From NCBI GenBank assembly GCA_049651845.1, contig JBASCW010000147.1:1-9233 (forward strand): a DNA stretch of 9,233 bases. Reading direction: 5' to 3'. The notes under the pieces are model-generated. The model had not been told where the DNA came from. It saw only the letters and a list, made by a program, of their open reading frames with translations, and ran no database searches. Positions 1 to 7,014 of the stretch are shown here, in pieces. The number at the start of each line of letters is the position of its first letter. Positions within the stretch are counted from its first letter, which is position 1. The translations under genes and the position numbers were made by a program. This DNA is from RBG-16-66-20 sp049651845. GTDB lineage: Bacteria; Pseudomonadota; Gammaproteobacteria; Burkholderiales; SG8-39.

Positions 1-41
1 CGGCGCTTCACCGCGGCCTCCACTTTGTTGTTGGTCTTCAT
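1..41 (-). CDS. 5' end of an unidentified gene (partial)
   Basis: An ATG at 41 opens a reading frame that runs off the left edge. The 13 visible codons read MKTNNKVEAAVKR, a Lys/Asn-rich start with no recognisable domain. Support is the same orientation as the upstream operon, GC-rich codons after the first few residues, a weak GGGG ribosome-binding site about 8 nt upstream, and a palindromic candidate operator just before it. It could be the last gene of the SDR/cupin/ACAD/Sel1 operon or a separately regulated gene. The function cannot be judged from so short a piece. Confidence 0.4.
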   Translation of the reverse strand, partial: MKTNNKVEAAVKR

Positions 42-55
42 GTCCAAACCCCGAT

Positions 56-77
56 GTTATGCCGACATCGGAATAAC
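56..77. promoter_or_regulatory. 22-bp imperfect palindrome, candidate operator
   Basis: The half-sites GTTAT-G-CCGA and TCGG-A-ATAAC surround a central CA. Eighteen of 22 positions are symmetric; only the centre and one flanking pair break the symmetry. A second, overlapping inverted repeat (CCGATGT at 51-57, ACATCGG at 65-71, 7-nt spacer) could form a hairpin in RNA. The site lies 15 bp upstream of the start codon at 41, in the only real gap of the left block (42-117). Length and symmetry fit a dimeric repressor such as a TetR-type protein. No T-tract follows on either strand, so an intrinsic terminator is less likely. The regulator is unknown. Confidence 0.5.
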
Positions 78-117
78 GCATGAAGTTGGATTCGGTTGTC
101 ATGAGGTTACGTAATTC

Positions 118-720
118 TCAATAGTAGGACTTGGCGTACTGCGCGGCGCGGGCCTTGGCCGCGTCGGCGCCGGCCTTGCCCTTGGCGCTCTCGATCCTCT
201 TCAGCGTGTCCTTCGCGCGCTTGCCGGCGTCGCCGGCGTCCCTGTGTTTCTTGCCCGCCGCCACTTCGCACCAGGCGTAGGCCTCTTCGGCGTTGTAGAA
301 CTTGCTGCCCTCGGTGCTCATCTCCACGCACATCGCATACTGGGCGCTTGCGTACTTCATCTTCGCGGACGTGCTCATCAGTCCCATCGCGCGGTCCTTG
401 TCGGGCGCGACCAGCGTGCCCTTGATCAGCTCGTTCGCGAAGACGAACTTCGCCTCCGCGTGCGTCCTGTTGGATGCCGATTCGTAGAGCGCGACTCCGC
501 GCTGCAGGTTCTGCGGAATGCCGATGGGACTTGCGTACATCTCCGCCAGCCTGAGCTCCGCTTCGGCGTCGTTCTTCATGACCAGCTTCTCCAGGATCAC
601 CCTGGCCTTTTCGTATTCCTTCTTCTCCAGCGCCTGCTTCGCCTCGTCCAGGGTCTGGGCGGCGGCAACCCCGTCGAAGGCGAACAGGCAGGCCGACAGG
701 ATCAGCGAGTGCAGGCGCAT
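118..720 (-). CDS. Secreted Sel1-like repeat protein
   Basis: This 200-residue protein begins with a Sec signal peptide (residues 1-21; hydrophobic LILSACLFAF core, likely cleavage after VAAA before QT). A helical EAKQALEKKEYEKARVILE segment resembles a TPR/Sel1 helix pair. About three degenerate Sel1 repeats follow (roughly 50-87, 88-122 and 123-157), best seen in DAEAELRLAEMY and in AYAWCEVAAGKKH, close to the family's AYxWxxxAAxxG. Sel1 repeats are protein-protein scaffolds. Here the protein should act in the periplasm or outside the cell. Cys131 and Cys151 could form a disulfide. The C-terminal tail (160-200) is Lys/Ala-rich and probably a charged helix. The gene begins 12 bp after the ACAD stop with little Shine-Dalgarno, so translation is probably coupled. 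Its link to the enzymes upstream is unclear and the specific function is unknown. Confidence 0.85.
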   Translation of the reverse strand: MRLHSLILSACLFAFDGVAAAQTLDEAKQALEKKEYEKARVILEKLVMKNDAEAELRLAEMYASPIGIPQNLQRGVALYESASNRTHAEAKFVFANELIKGTLVAPDKDRAMGLMSTSAKMKYASAQYAMCVEMSTEGSKFYNAEEAYAWCEVAAGKKHRDAGDAGKRAKDTLKRIESAKGKAGADAAKARAAQYAKSYY

Positions 721-732
721 AGGCAGCGGATT

Positions 733-1872
733 CTAGTAGGACTTCGGCAGCCCGAGAACTTTCTCGGCGATGAAGCAGAGGATCATCTGCGGCGACACGG
801 GCGCGATGCGGCCGACCAGGGACTCGCGCAGGTAGCGCTCGACGTGGTACTCCTTGGCGTAGCCGAAGCCGCCGTGGGTCATCACGGCCTGCTGGCAGGC
901 GTCGAAGCAGGCCTCGCCCGCGAGGTATTTGGCGGCGTTCGCCTCGGCGCCGGCAGGTTTGCCGGCGTCGTAGAGCCAGGCCGCCTTGAACACCATGAGG
1001 TTCGCCGCTTCGAGCGCGGTCCAGTTCATCGCGAGCGGGTGCTGGATGCCCTGGTTCTTGCCGATCGGGCGGTCGAAGACCACGCGCTCCTTGGCGTAGG
1101 CCGCCGCGCGCATGAGCGCGCAGCGCCCGAGGCCGACCGACTCCGCGGCGATGAGGATGCGCTCGGGGTTCATGCCGTGCAGGATGTACTCGAAGCCCTT
1201 GCCCTCCTCGCCGATGCGGTCCTCTTCCGGCACCGGGTAGGCGTCGAAGAACACCTGGTTGGAGTCAACGGCGTGGCGGCCCATCTTGTCGATCTCGCGC
1301 ACCTCGATCTTGCTGCGGTCGAAGTCCGTGTAGAACAGCGTGAGGCCGGCGTCCGCGCGCGCGAGCAGCAGCACCTTTTCGGCGACCTGCGCGGTCGAGA
1401 TCCAGACCTTCTGGCCGGATACGAGATAGTGGCCTTTTTTCCTTTCCGCCTTGACCTTTATCTTCCTTGTATTCAAGCCCGTGTTCGGTTCGGTCACCGC
1501 GAAACACGCGCGCTCCTTGCCAGCGATCAGCGGCGGCAGCATTCTTCGTTTTTGACTCTTGTCGCCAAAAACGACGACGGGGTGCAAGCCAAAAATATTC
1601 ATGTGCACGGCCGAGGCGCCGGAGAAGCCCGCGCCCGATTCCGCGATCGCCTGCATCATCACCGCGGCCTCGGTGATGCCGAGGCCCGCGCCGCCGAACT
1701 CCTCGGGCATGGCGATGCCGAGCCAGCCGTCCCTGGCGAGCGCGCGGTGCAGCTCGGCAGGGAAACCGCCTTCCTTGTCCTTCTTCAGCCAGTAGGCGTC
1801 GCCGAACTTCGCGCAGATCTTGCGGATCGCCTCGCGGATCTGCTCCTGCTCCTCGCTGAGCGCGAAATCCAT
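733..1872 (-). CDS. Acyl-CoA dehydrogenase family flavoprotein
   Basis: At 379 residues this is the usual length for FAD-dependent acyl-CoA dehydrogenases, which form the alpha,beta double bond of an acyl-CoA and pass electrons to ETF. Visible landmarks are the N-terminal helical domain (about 1-120), the flavin/acyl segment FAVTEPNTG (124-132), the middle-domain VSGQKVWIS (151-159), FDRPIGKNQGIQHPLA (266-281) and the C-terminal signature GGFGYAKEYHVERYLRE (334-350). The canonical catalytic Glu of medium-chain enzymes (YEGT) is absent: RIAPVSPQMI (355-364) occupies that place. Glu237 in GMNPERIL aligns by pattern with the helix-G base of isovaleryl-CoA and long-chain dehydrogenases. The start has an AAGAAGGTGG-like site inside the cupin gene and lies 1 bp past the cupin stop. 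Rare codons cluster near residues 92-112 and 130-152. A branched or otherwise bulky acyl-CoA substrate is an inference. Confidence 0.93.
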   Translation of the reverse strand: MDFALSEEQEQIREAIRKICAKFGDAYWLKKDKEGGFPAELHRALARDGWLGIAMPEEFGGAGLGITEAAVMMQAIAESGAGFSGASAVHMNIFGLHPVVVFGDKSQKRRMLPPLIAGKERACFAVTEPNTGLNTRKIKVKAERKKGHYLVSGQKVWISTAQVAEKVLLLARADAGLTLFYTDFDRSKIEVREIDKMGRHAVDSNQVFFDAYPVPEEDRIGEEGKGFEYILHGMNPERILIAAESVGLGRCALMRAAAYAKERVVFDRPIGKNQGIQHPLAMNWTALEAANLMVFKAAWLYDAGKPAGAEANAAKYLAGEACFDACQQAVMTHGGFGYAKEYHVERYLRESLVGRIAPVSPQMILCFIAEKVLGLPKSY

Positions 1873-1873
1873 G

Positions 1874-2248
1874 TCAGCGCACCACCTTCTTCGGATCCTC
1901 GCCGTAGGGCGGAGCGTAGATCACCAGAATTTTCGCTTTTTCACTTGTCACAATCAGAAGGTGGAGCGCATCGGCGGGAAAGAAGCACGCCTCGCCCGCC
2001 TTCATCTCGAATTCCTCGCCGCCGACCTCCACGTGCGCCTCGCCCTCGAGCAGGTAGCAGACCTGCTCGATGCCCGGGTGCGCGTGCGGCAGCGCGCCCT
2101 TGCCGCGCTCGACCTCGCCGATCAGCATCTCCAGCTGCCTGGCGCCCACCGTTTCGGGGCCGATCAGCCGGTAGTTCTTCGTGCCCGTGTGGTTCGCAGG
2201 CGAGTACGCCATGACGTCGGCCTGGCTGACGCAGTATCTGGACTTCAT
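1874..2248 (-). CDS. Small single-domain cupin protein
   Basis: This 124-residue protein is one conserved beta-barrel. Cupin motif 1 is GKGALPHAHPGIEQVCYLLEG (H55, H57, E61) and motif 2 is GEACFFPADALH (His96), giving a complete three-His/one-Glu metal site. Small cupins of this type are metal-dependent enzymes (dioxygenases, isomerases) or sensory/binding proteins; motifs do not separate these. No signal peptide is present, so it is cytosolic. I chose the ATG at 2248 because AGGAAG stands 9 nt upstream. ATGs at 2275 and 2305 in the same frame lack such a site and would overlap the SDR gene. It sits between the SDR (13-bp gap) and the ACAD (1-bp gap), so it is almost certainly co-transcribed. 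A role on the same substrate or as a ligand sensor is inference. A stretch near residues 93-112 uses codons unlike its surroundings. Confidence 0.88.
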   Translation of the reverse strand: MKSRYCVSQADVMAYSPANHTGTKNYRLIGPETVGARQLEMLIGEVERGKGALPHAHPGIEQVCYLLEGEAHVEVGGEEFEMKAGEACFFPADALHLLIVTSEKAKILVIYAPPYGEDPKKVVR

Positions 2249-2257
2249 CCTCGGAGT

Positions 2258-2263
2258 CTTCCT
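2258..2263 (-). promoter_or_regulatory. Ribosome-binding site of the cupin gene
   Basis: AGGAAG on the minus strand, 9 nt before the ATG at 2248, overlaps the SDR stop codon (TAG at 2262-2264). It decides the cupin start in favour of 2248 and suggests that ribosomes finishing the SDR help begin the cupin. Confidence 0.6.
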
Positions 2264-2972
2264 ATTCTGCGGCATCGAGCCAGTTGTACAGCGCGAGCCC
2301 CCCATCCACGACGACGGCGGAGCCGGTCATGTAGGCGCCGTATTTCTCCGAAAGGATCGCCATCGCCATCGCCATCGGCGCGATGTCGGCGGGCGTGGCC
2401 ACGCGCCCGAGCGCGATCCTCCGCACCAGCCCGGGCGAGCCCTTGAAGCCCGCGCCCGGCACCGCGCCCGGTGCGATCGCGTTGACGCGGATGCCGGCTG
2501 GACCGAGCGCGCGCGCCAATTCCTTCATGACCATGGTCTGCCCGGCTTTCGACGCGCTGTAGTGCGGCAGGTTGCGCGGCGACTCGGCATGCAGCGAGGT
2601 CACGAACAGCATGCGGCCGCGGATTTTCTGCTCGCGCATGTGCTTGCCGAGCGCCTGCGCGATGAGGAAGCCCGAGTGGAGGTTCACCTCGAGCATCTCG
2701 CGCCATTCGGCTTCCGTGACTTGCGTAGCGGTTTGGGATTCCCGGCGCGGCGGCGACGCTGCATGGACAAGGATCGAGATTCTTTGAAGTTTCTTGATTG
2801 CCGTTTCCACAAGGGAAAGGGCCGCACCCGGCAAAGACAAGTCGAAATCCTTCCGGTCAACCCCCAAGACCCTTGCACCCTCCTGCTCCAGCGCATCGGC
2901 GATGGCTTTGCCGATGCCCTGCGCAGCGCCGGTCACCAGCGCGGTGTCATTTGGCAGCAGCGGGCTGTCCAT
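2262..2972 (-). CDS. Short-chain dehydrogenase/reductase (SDR)
   Basis: This 236-residue classical SDR is a cytosolic NAD(P)-dependent oxidoreductase of alcohols or ketones. The Rossmann dinucleotide motif TGAAQGIG is at 14-21. Asp39 at the end of strand 2 (GVDR) favours NAD(H). LVHAAS (68-73) replaces the usual NNAG strand. The catalytic Ser126, Tyr138 and Lys142 (YSASK) are present, followed by the IRVNAIAPGAV and MTGSAVVVDGG hallmarks. The frame is open far upstream, but that part is antisense to the dioxygenase gene. The family's N-terminus begins just before ALVTG, so ATG 2972 is the sensible start. GGAGG lies 14 nt upstream, rather far, and a TATTAT box between them raises the option of a leaderless transcript. 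It is the first gene of the left operon. Residues roughly 35-85 carry unusual codons. It may oxidise a hydroxyacyl intermediate made by its neighbours (inference). Confidence 0.93.
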   Translation of the reverse strand: MDSPLLPNDTALVTGAAQGIGKAIADALEQEGARVLGVDRKDFDLSLPGAALSLVETAIKKLQRISILVHAASPPRRESQTATQVTEAEWREMLEVNLHSGFLIAQALGKHMREQKIRGRMLFVTSLHAESPRNLPHYSASKAGQTMVMKELARALGPAGIRVNAIAPGAVPGAGFKGSPGLVRRIALGRVATPADIAPMAMAMAILSEKYGAYMTGSAVVVDGGLALYNWLDAAE

Positions 2973-3011
2973 TCCAGAGCATAATACCTCCGACCTTCGC
3001 GCCCCTACACG
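2973..3011. promoter_or_regulatory. 39-bp divergent promoter region, SDR operon / phyH-like gene
   Basis: Both start codons flank only 39 bp, so the two promoters must overlap each other or the coding regions. An AT-rich core at 2980-2986 reads CATAAT on the plus strand and TATTAT on the minus strand, each one base from the sigma-70 -10 consensus. I see no convincing -35 box at 16-18 bp on either side; TTGGCA at 2951-2956 is 23 bp away. Use of the minus-strand box would place the transcript start almost on the SDR ATG. Shared regulation of the two transcripts is likely from geometry alone. Confidence 0.35.
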
Positions 3012-3926
3012 ATGGATTTCGCCGACGCCTACGCCGAGCAGGGTTACGTCATCTTCGAGCGGCTGATCCCCGCCGCGAAGATCGACGCGGTGCTGCGCTC
3101 GCTCGAGCAGTTCAAGCGCGCCGGGCTGCCCTACTACTCGCAGTCGATCCACCGCTGGATCCGTCCGGAGATCGACGCGCAGGGCTTCATGCGCGAGTCG
3201 ATGGAGAACTTCAACTGCCTGTTCCTCAGCCGCGGCCTCGCGCGCGCCGGGCAGGCCGTGCTGCTGGGCGCCGAGGTCCAGGGCGCGCTGCGCGCGCTGC
3301 ACCCGCGCCGCAAGGACTTCGTGCAATGGCAGAGCATGCTGTTCGACCGTTCGACCGGCACCGTCGACCACTACGATTCCTGGTACCTGGACACGCTGCC
3401 CGAGGGCCACCTGACGGCCGCCTGGGTCGCGCTCGAGGACATCGACCCGGACTGCGGCCCGTTCCGCGTCTACCCGGGCTCGCACCGCCATTTCGCCGGC
3501 AACCCGCTGGACGGCCTCTCGCACGACGACTTCCGGCGCGAGTGCGCCAGCTACGCGGCCGAGCACCCGCACCAGCCGGCTCTGCTGAAGAAGGGCGACG
3601 TCCTGTTCTGGCATCCCTGGCTGCTGCACGGCGCGCTCGAGCAGGCGAACGAGCAGCACTCGCGCAAGTCGCTGACCTCGCACTACTATCCGCTCGGCTT
3701 CGCGCGCAAGGGCGAGGACGCCGCGCTGGCCGCGGATTCGCCGCTCCGGCGGCTGCGCCGCGCGCTCGATTATCCGGTGCGGCGCGCCGGACTGCCGCTC
3801 TACTCGATCAAGAACCGCTATGCCAACTTCATATTCAACGCCGCCGGATGGCTGTCGTACGCCTGGGGCGGCCTGAAGCGCCCGGCGAAGGTCCACATGG
3901 ACATGCGCCGGCGCTCCTACGAGTAG
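3012..3926 (+). CDS. PhyH-family Fe(II)/2-oxoglutarate dioxygenase
   Basis: This 304-residue cytosolic enzyme resembles phytanoyl-CoA dioxygenase, a family that hydroxylates C-H bonds using Fe(II), O2 and 2-oxoglutarate. The opening AEQGYVIFERLIP (8-20) is the usual PhyH N-terminus. The metal triad is complete: HYD at 120-122 and distal His206 in WHPWLLHGA, with Arg218 as the likely 2-oxoglutarate carboxylate anchor. VYPGSHRHF (153-161) and LKKGDVLFWH (192-201) are typical. About 80 residues follow Arg218, ending in a basic, aromatic tail (IKNRYANFIFNAAGWLSYAWGG), which may form a substrate lid or dimer contact. No Shine-Dalgarno precedes the ATG. The gene diverges from the SDR/cupin/ACAD operon, which supports joint acyl-CoA or branched-lipid metabolism, but PhyH relatives act on many small molecules, so the substrate is open. 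The stop is 13 bp from the convergent RND stop. Confidence 0.88.
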   Translation: MDFADAYAEQGYVIFERLIPAAKIDAVLRSLEQFKRAGLPYYSQSIHRWIRPEIDAQGFMRESMENFNCLFLSRGLARAGQAVLLGAEVQGALRALHPRRKDFVQWQSMLFDRSTGTVDHYDSWYLDTLPEGHLTAAWVALEDIDPDCGPFRVYPGSHRHFAGNPLDGLSHDDFRRECASYAAEHPHQPALLKKGDVLFWHPWLLHGALEQANEQHSRKSLTSHYYPLGFARKGEDAALAADSPLRRLRRALDYPVRRAGLPLYSIKNRYANFIFNAAGWLSYAWGGLKRPAKVHMDMRRRSYE

Positions 3927-3939
3927 CCGCGCGCGGACC

Positions 3940-6900
3940 TCACCGCGCCGCGGCGGGCTCGCTGCGCGCCGCGGCCGCCGCACGGCGGCCGGTGATGAGC
4001 AGATACGCGGTCGGAATCACGTACAGCGTGAACACCGTGCCGAGCGCGAGGCCGCCGACGATCACCCAGCCGATCGGCTGGCGCGCTTCCGAGCCGGCGC
4101 CCGTGGCGAGCGCGAGCGGCAGCGCGCCCAGCACCATCGCGCCGGTGGTCATGAGGATCGGCCGCAGGCGCAGCGTCGCGGCCTCGAGCACGGCCTCGGC
4201 CGCCTGCTTGCCCTGCCCGCGCAGCTGGTTGGCGAACTCGACGATCAGGATGCCGTGCTTGGTGATCAGGCCGATCAGCATCACCAGGCCGATCTGCGAA
4301 TACACGTTGAGCGTGCCGCCCGTGAGCTTGAGCGCGGCCAGGGCCCCCGTCATCGCGAGCGGCACCGTGAGCATGATCACGAAGGGCGAGCGAAAGCTCT
4401 CGAACTGCGCCGCGAGCACGAGGTAGATGAACGCGAGCGCGAGCACGAAGGTGACGGCGAGCGTCGCGCCCGATTCGCGGAACTCGCGCGACGGGCCGTC
4501 GAGCTCGGTGCGCGCGGAGGCATCCAGCACCTCCTTGGCCGCGCCCTCGAGGAACTCGAGCGCTTCGCCGAGCGTGTAGCCCGGCGCGACGTTGGCCGAC
4601 AGGATGGTCGCGCGCAGCCGGTTGAAGTGGTTGAGCTCCTTCGGGCCCACGGTCTCGCGCACCTTGACCAGGTTGGAGAGCTGCACCAGGCGCCCGTCGC
4701 GCGCGCGCACGAAGATCGAGGAAAGGTCCGTGGGCGTGCTGCGGTCCTTGGCCTCGAGCTGCACGATCACGTCGTACTGCTTGCCCTCGCGCTTGAAGCG
4801 CGTGACCTGGCGGCCGCCGAGCAGCGTCTCCAGCGTGCGGCCGATGGTCTCCACGTCGATGCCCATCGACGCGGCCTTGTCGCGGTCGATGTCGACCGCG
4901 AGCTGCGGCTTGTTCAGGCGCAGGTCGGTGTCGGGGTTGGCGAGCGCCTTCGACTGGCGCGCCTTGGCGAGCAGCGCGTCGGTCATGCGCTCGAGCGCGG
5001 CGTAGGAGTTCGCCTGCACCACGAACTGCACCGGCGGGTTGCGAAAGCTCTGGCCGAGCGAGGGCGGATTGACCGGGAAGGCGAGCACGCCCGGCATGCC
5101 GAACATCTGCGGGCCCAGCTCGGCGGTGATCGCCTGGGTCTTGCGCGCGCGCTCCTCCCAAGGCTTGAGCTGCGAAAAGGCGATGCCGAAGTTGACCGGG
5201 TTCGGCCGCTCCAGGCCCGGCGCGACCACCGTGAAGTAGCTGCGGATCTCCGGCACCCTGGCGAACATGCCCTCGATCTCGCGCATGTAGCGGTCGGTGT
5301 AGTCCATCGACGCGCCCTCGGGCGCGACCACCAGCGTGATGAAGAAGCCGCGGTCCTCGAGCGGCGAGAGCTCGGACTTGAGGGATCTGTAGAGCAGCGC
5401 CGCGCCCGCCGTCACCAGCGCGAACACGATGACGATCGCCCAGGCGCGGCGCAATACCGCGCCCAGCGTGCGCCGGTAGCCTTCGTTCATGCCCTGGAAG
5501 AAGCGCTCCATGGCCTGGTAGAGGCGGCCATGCGACTCGTGCGCCTGGAGGATGCGCGAGCACATCATCGGCGTGAGCGTGAGCGCGACCACGCCCGAGA
5601 CCGCGACGGCCGCGGCCACCGTGAGCGCGAACTCGGTGAACAGGCGCCCGGTGTTGCCGGTCATGAAGCCGAGCGGCGCGAACACCGCGGCGAGCGTGAG
5701 CGACATCGCCACCACCGCAAAGGCGATCTCCTTGGAGCCGTCCACCGAGGCCGCGCGCGGGTCCTTGCCGAGCTCGATGTGGCGGTGGCAGTTCTCCAGC
5801 ACCACGATCGCGTCGTCCACCACCAGGCCGATCGCCAGCACCAGCCCGAGCAGCGTGAGCACGTTGATCGAGAAGCCCATGACGAACAGAAAGAAGAACG
5901 CGCCGACGAGCGACACCGGGATGGTGACGAACGGGATCAGCGTGGCGCGCATCGAGCGCAGGAACACGAAGATCACCAGCATCACCAGCACCACCGCCTC
6001 GGCCATGGTGCGGTAGACCGCCTCGATGGAGCGTGCGATGAACACCGAGGAGTCGAACGCCACCTGCAGCGACATGCCCGGCGGCAGCACCTCCTTGAGG
6101 CGCTCGAGCTCGGCCTTGGCGGCGCTGGCGACCGAGAGCGTGTTGGCAGTGGACTGCTTGACGATGCCCAGGCCCACGGCCGGGTTGCCGTTGACGCGCA
6201 GCACGCTGCGCTCGTCCAGCGCGCCCAGGCGCGCCTCGCCGACATCCTTGAGGCGCACCGCGTAGCCGCGCGCCTCGGTGAGGATCATCTCGTTGAACTG
6301 CGCCGGGCTGCGCAGGTCGGCTTCGGTGAGCACCGTGAACTCGCGCTGCGAGGACTCGATGCGCCCGGAGGGGATCTCGACGTTCTGCCGGCGCAGCCCG
6401 TTCTCCACGTCCTGCGGCGTGAGCCCGTAGGCGGCGAGCCGGTCGCGATCGATCCACAGGCGCATCGCGTAGCGCCGCTCGCCGCCGATGATCACCGAGG
6501 CGACGCCGGGCAGCGTCTTCATGCGGTCGGCGACATAGCGGTCGGCGTAGTCGGAGATCTCGAGCGGGCTGTGCCGGTCGCTCGACAGGCGCATCCAGAG
6601 GATCGCCTGCGCGTCGGCCTCGATCTTGGAGACCACCGATTCGTCGGCCGCGTCGGGCAGCAGCGCGCGCACGCGCGCGACGCGGTCGCGCACGTCGTTG
6701 GCGGCGGAATCGACGTTGCGCTCGAGCACGAACTCCACGGTGATCTGCGAGACTTCCTCGCGCGACACCGACTTCACCGCGCGCACGCCCTCGATGCCGG
6801 AGATCGAGTCCTCGAGCGGCTGCGTGATCTGCGACTCCATCACCTGCGGGCTCGCGCCCTTGTAGACCGTGCGCACCGAGACCACCGGCGTGTCGATCTT

Positions 6901-7014
6901 CGGGTATTCGCGCACCGTCAGGCGCTGGAACGAGATCACGCCGAGCAGCACGATCATCAGCGACAGCACCGTCGCGAAGACCGGGCGCCTGATGCAGATT
7001 TCCGGCAGCCGCAT
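3940..7014 (-). CDS. RND efflux pump, inner-membrane subunit (HAE-1 family)
   Basis: The 1024 residues fit AcrB/MexB-type proton-driven drug or solvent exporters. TM1 (about 11-30) follows the usual MxLPEICIRRPVFA opening. The first periplasmic porter loop runs to about residue 335. TM2-TM6 span about 336-485, with the proton-relay pair Asp400-Asp401 in GLVVDDAIVVLEN. TM7 is near 525-542 and the second periplasmic loop is about 545-850. TM8-TM12 end near 1008, with the relay Lys919 in GLITKHGILIVEFAN. The C-terminus is a short Ala/Arg-rich tail. The D-D-K triad and length argue for an intact pump of the HAE-1 multidrug group rather than a metal (HME) pump. ATG 7014 directly follows the adaptor's TAA, so translation is coupled; only a weak AAGAAAG lies upstream. 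The substrate cannot be inferred. Confidence 0.96.
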   Translation of the reverse strand: MRLPEICIRRPVFATVLSLMIVLLGVISFQRLTVREYPKIDTPVVSVRTVYKGASPQVMESQITQPLEDSISGIEGVRAVKSVSREEVSQITVEFVLERNVDSAANDVRDRVARVRALLPDAADESVVSKIEADAQAILWMRLSSDRHSPLEISDYADRYVADRMKTLPGVASVIIGGERRYAMRLWIDRDRLAAYGLTPQDVENGLRRQNVEIPSGRIESSQREFTVLTEADLRSPAQFNEMILTEARGYAVRLKDVGEARLGALDERSVLRVNGNPAVGLGIVKQSTANTLSVASAAKAELERLKEVLPPGMSLQVAFDSSVFIARSIEAVYRTMAEAVVLVMLVIFVFLRSMRATLIPFVTIPVSLVGAFFFLFVMGFSINVLTLLGLVLAIGLVVDDAIVVLENCHRHIELGKDPRAASVDGSKEIAFAVVAMSLTLAAVFAPLGFMTGNTGRLFTEFALTVAAAVAVSGVVALTLTPMMCSRILQAHESHGRLYQAMERFFQGMNEGYRRTLGAVLRRAWAIVIVFALVTAGAALLYRSLKSELSPLEDRGFFITLVVAPEGASMDYTDRYMREIEGMFARVPEIRSYFTVVAPGLERPNPVNFGIAFSQLKPWEERARKTQAITAELGPQMFGMPGVLAFPVNPPSLGQSFRNPPVQFVVQANSYAALERMTDALLAKARQSKALANPDTDLRLNKPQLAVDIDRDKAASMGIDVETIGRTLETLLGGRQVTRFKREGKQYDVIVQLEAKDRSTPTDLSSIFVRARDGRLVQLSNLVKVRETVGPKELNHFNRLRATILSANVAPGYTLGEALEFLEGAAKEVLDASARTELDGPSREFRESGATLAVTFVLALAFIYLVLAAQFESFRSPFVIMLTVPLAMTGALAALKLTGGTLNVYSQIGLVMLIGLITKHGILIVEFANQLRGQGKQAAEAVLEAATLRLRPILMTTGAMVLGALPLALATGAGSEARQPIGWVIVGGLALGTVFTLYVIPTAYLLITGRRAAAAARSEPAAAR

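Noticed and set aside
244..2214. Plus-strand open frame of 656 codons across the Sel1, ACAD and cupin genes
   Set aside because: It spans three well-supported genes in antisense and has low-complexity Arg/His/Ala composition, so it is a shadow of high GC content.
2973..3983. N-terminal extension of the SDR to 573 residues
   Set aside because: The extra sequence is antisense to the PhyH gene and has no domain, and the SDR fold begins right after the ATG at 2972.
3972..3991. 9-bp inverted repeat near the 3' end of the pump gene
   Set aside because: It is not followed by a T-run on either strand, leaves only a 2-nt centre, and encodes the Ala/Arg tail. Composition explains it.
3917..6457. Second minus-strand open frame (846 codons) within the pump gene
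   Set aside because: It is an out-of-frame shadow, Arg/Gly/Ala-rich, whereas the RND frame contains all family landmarks.
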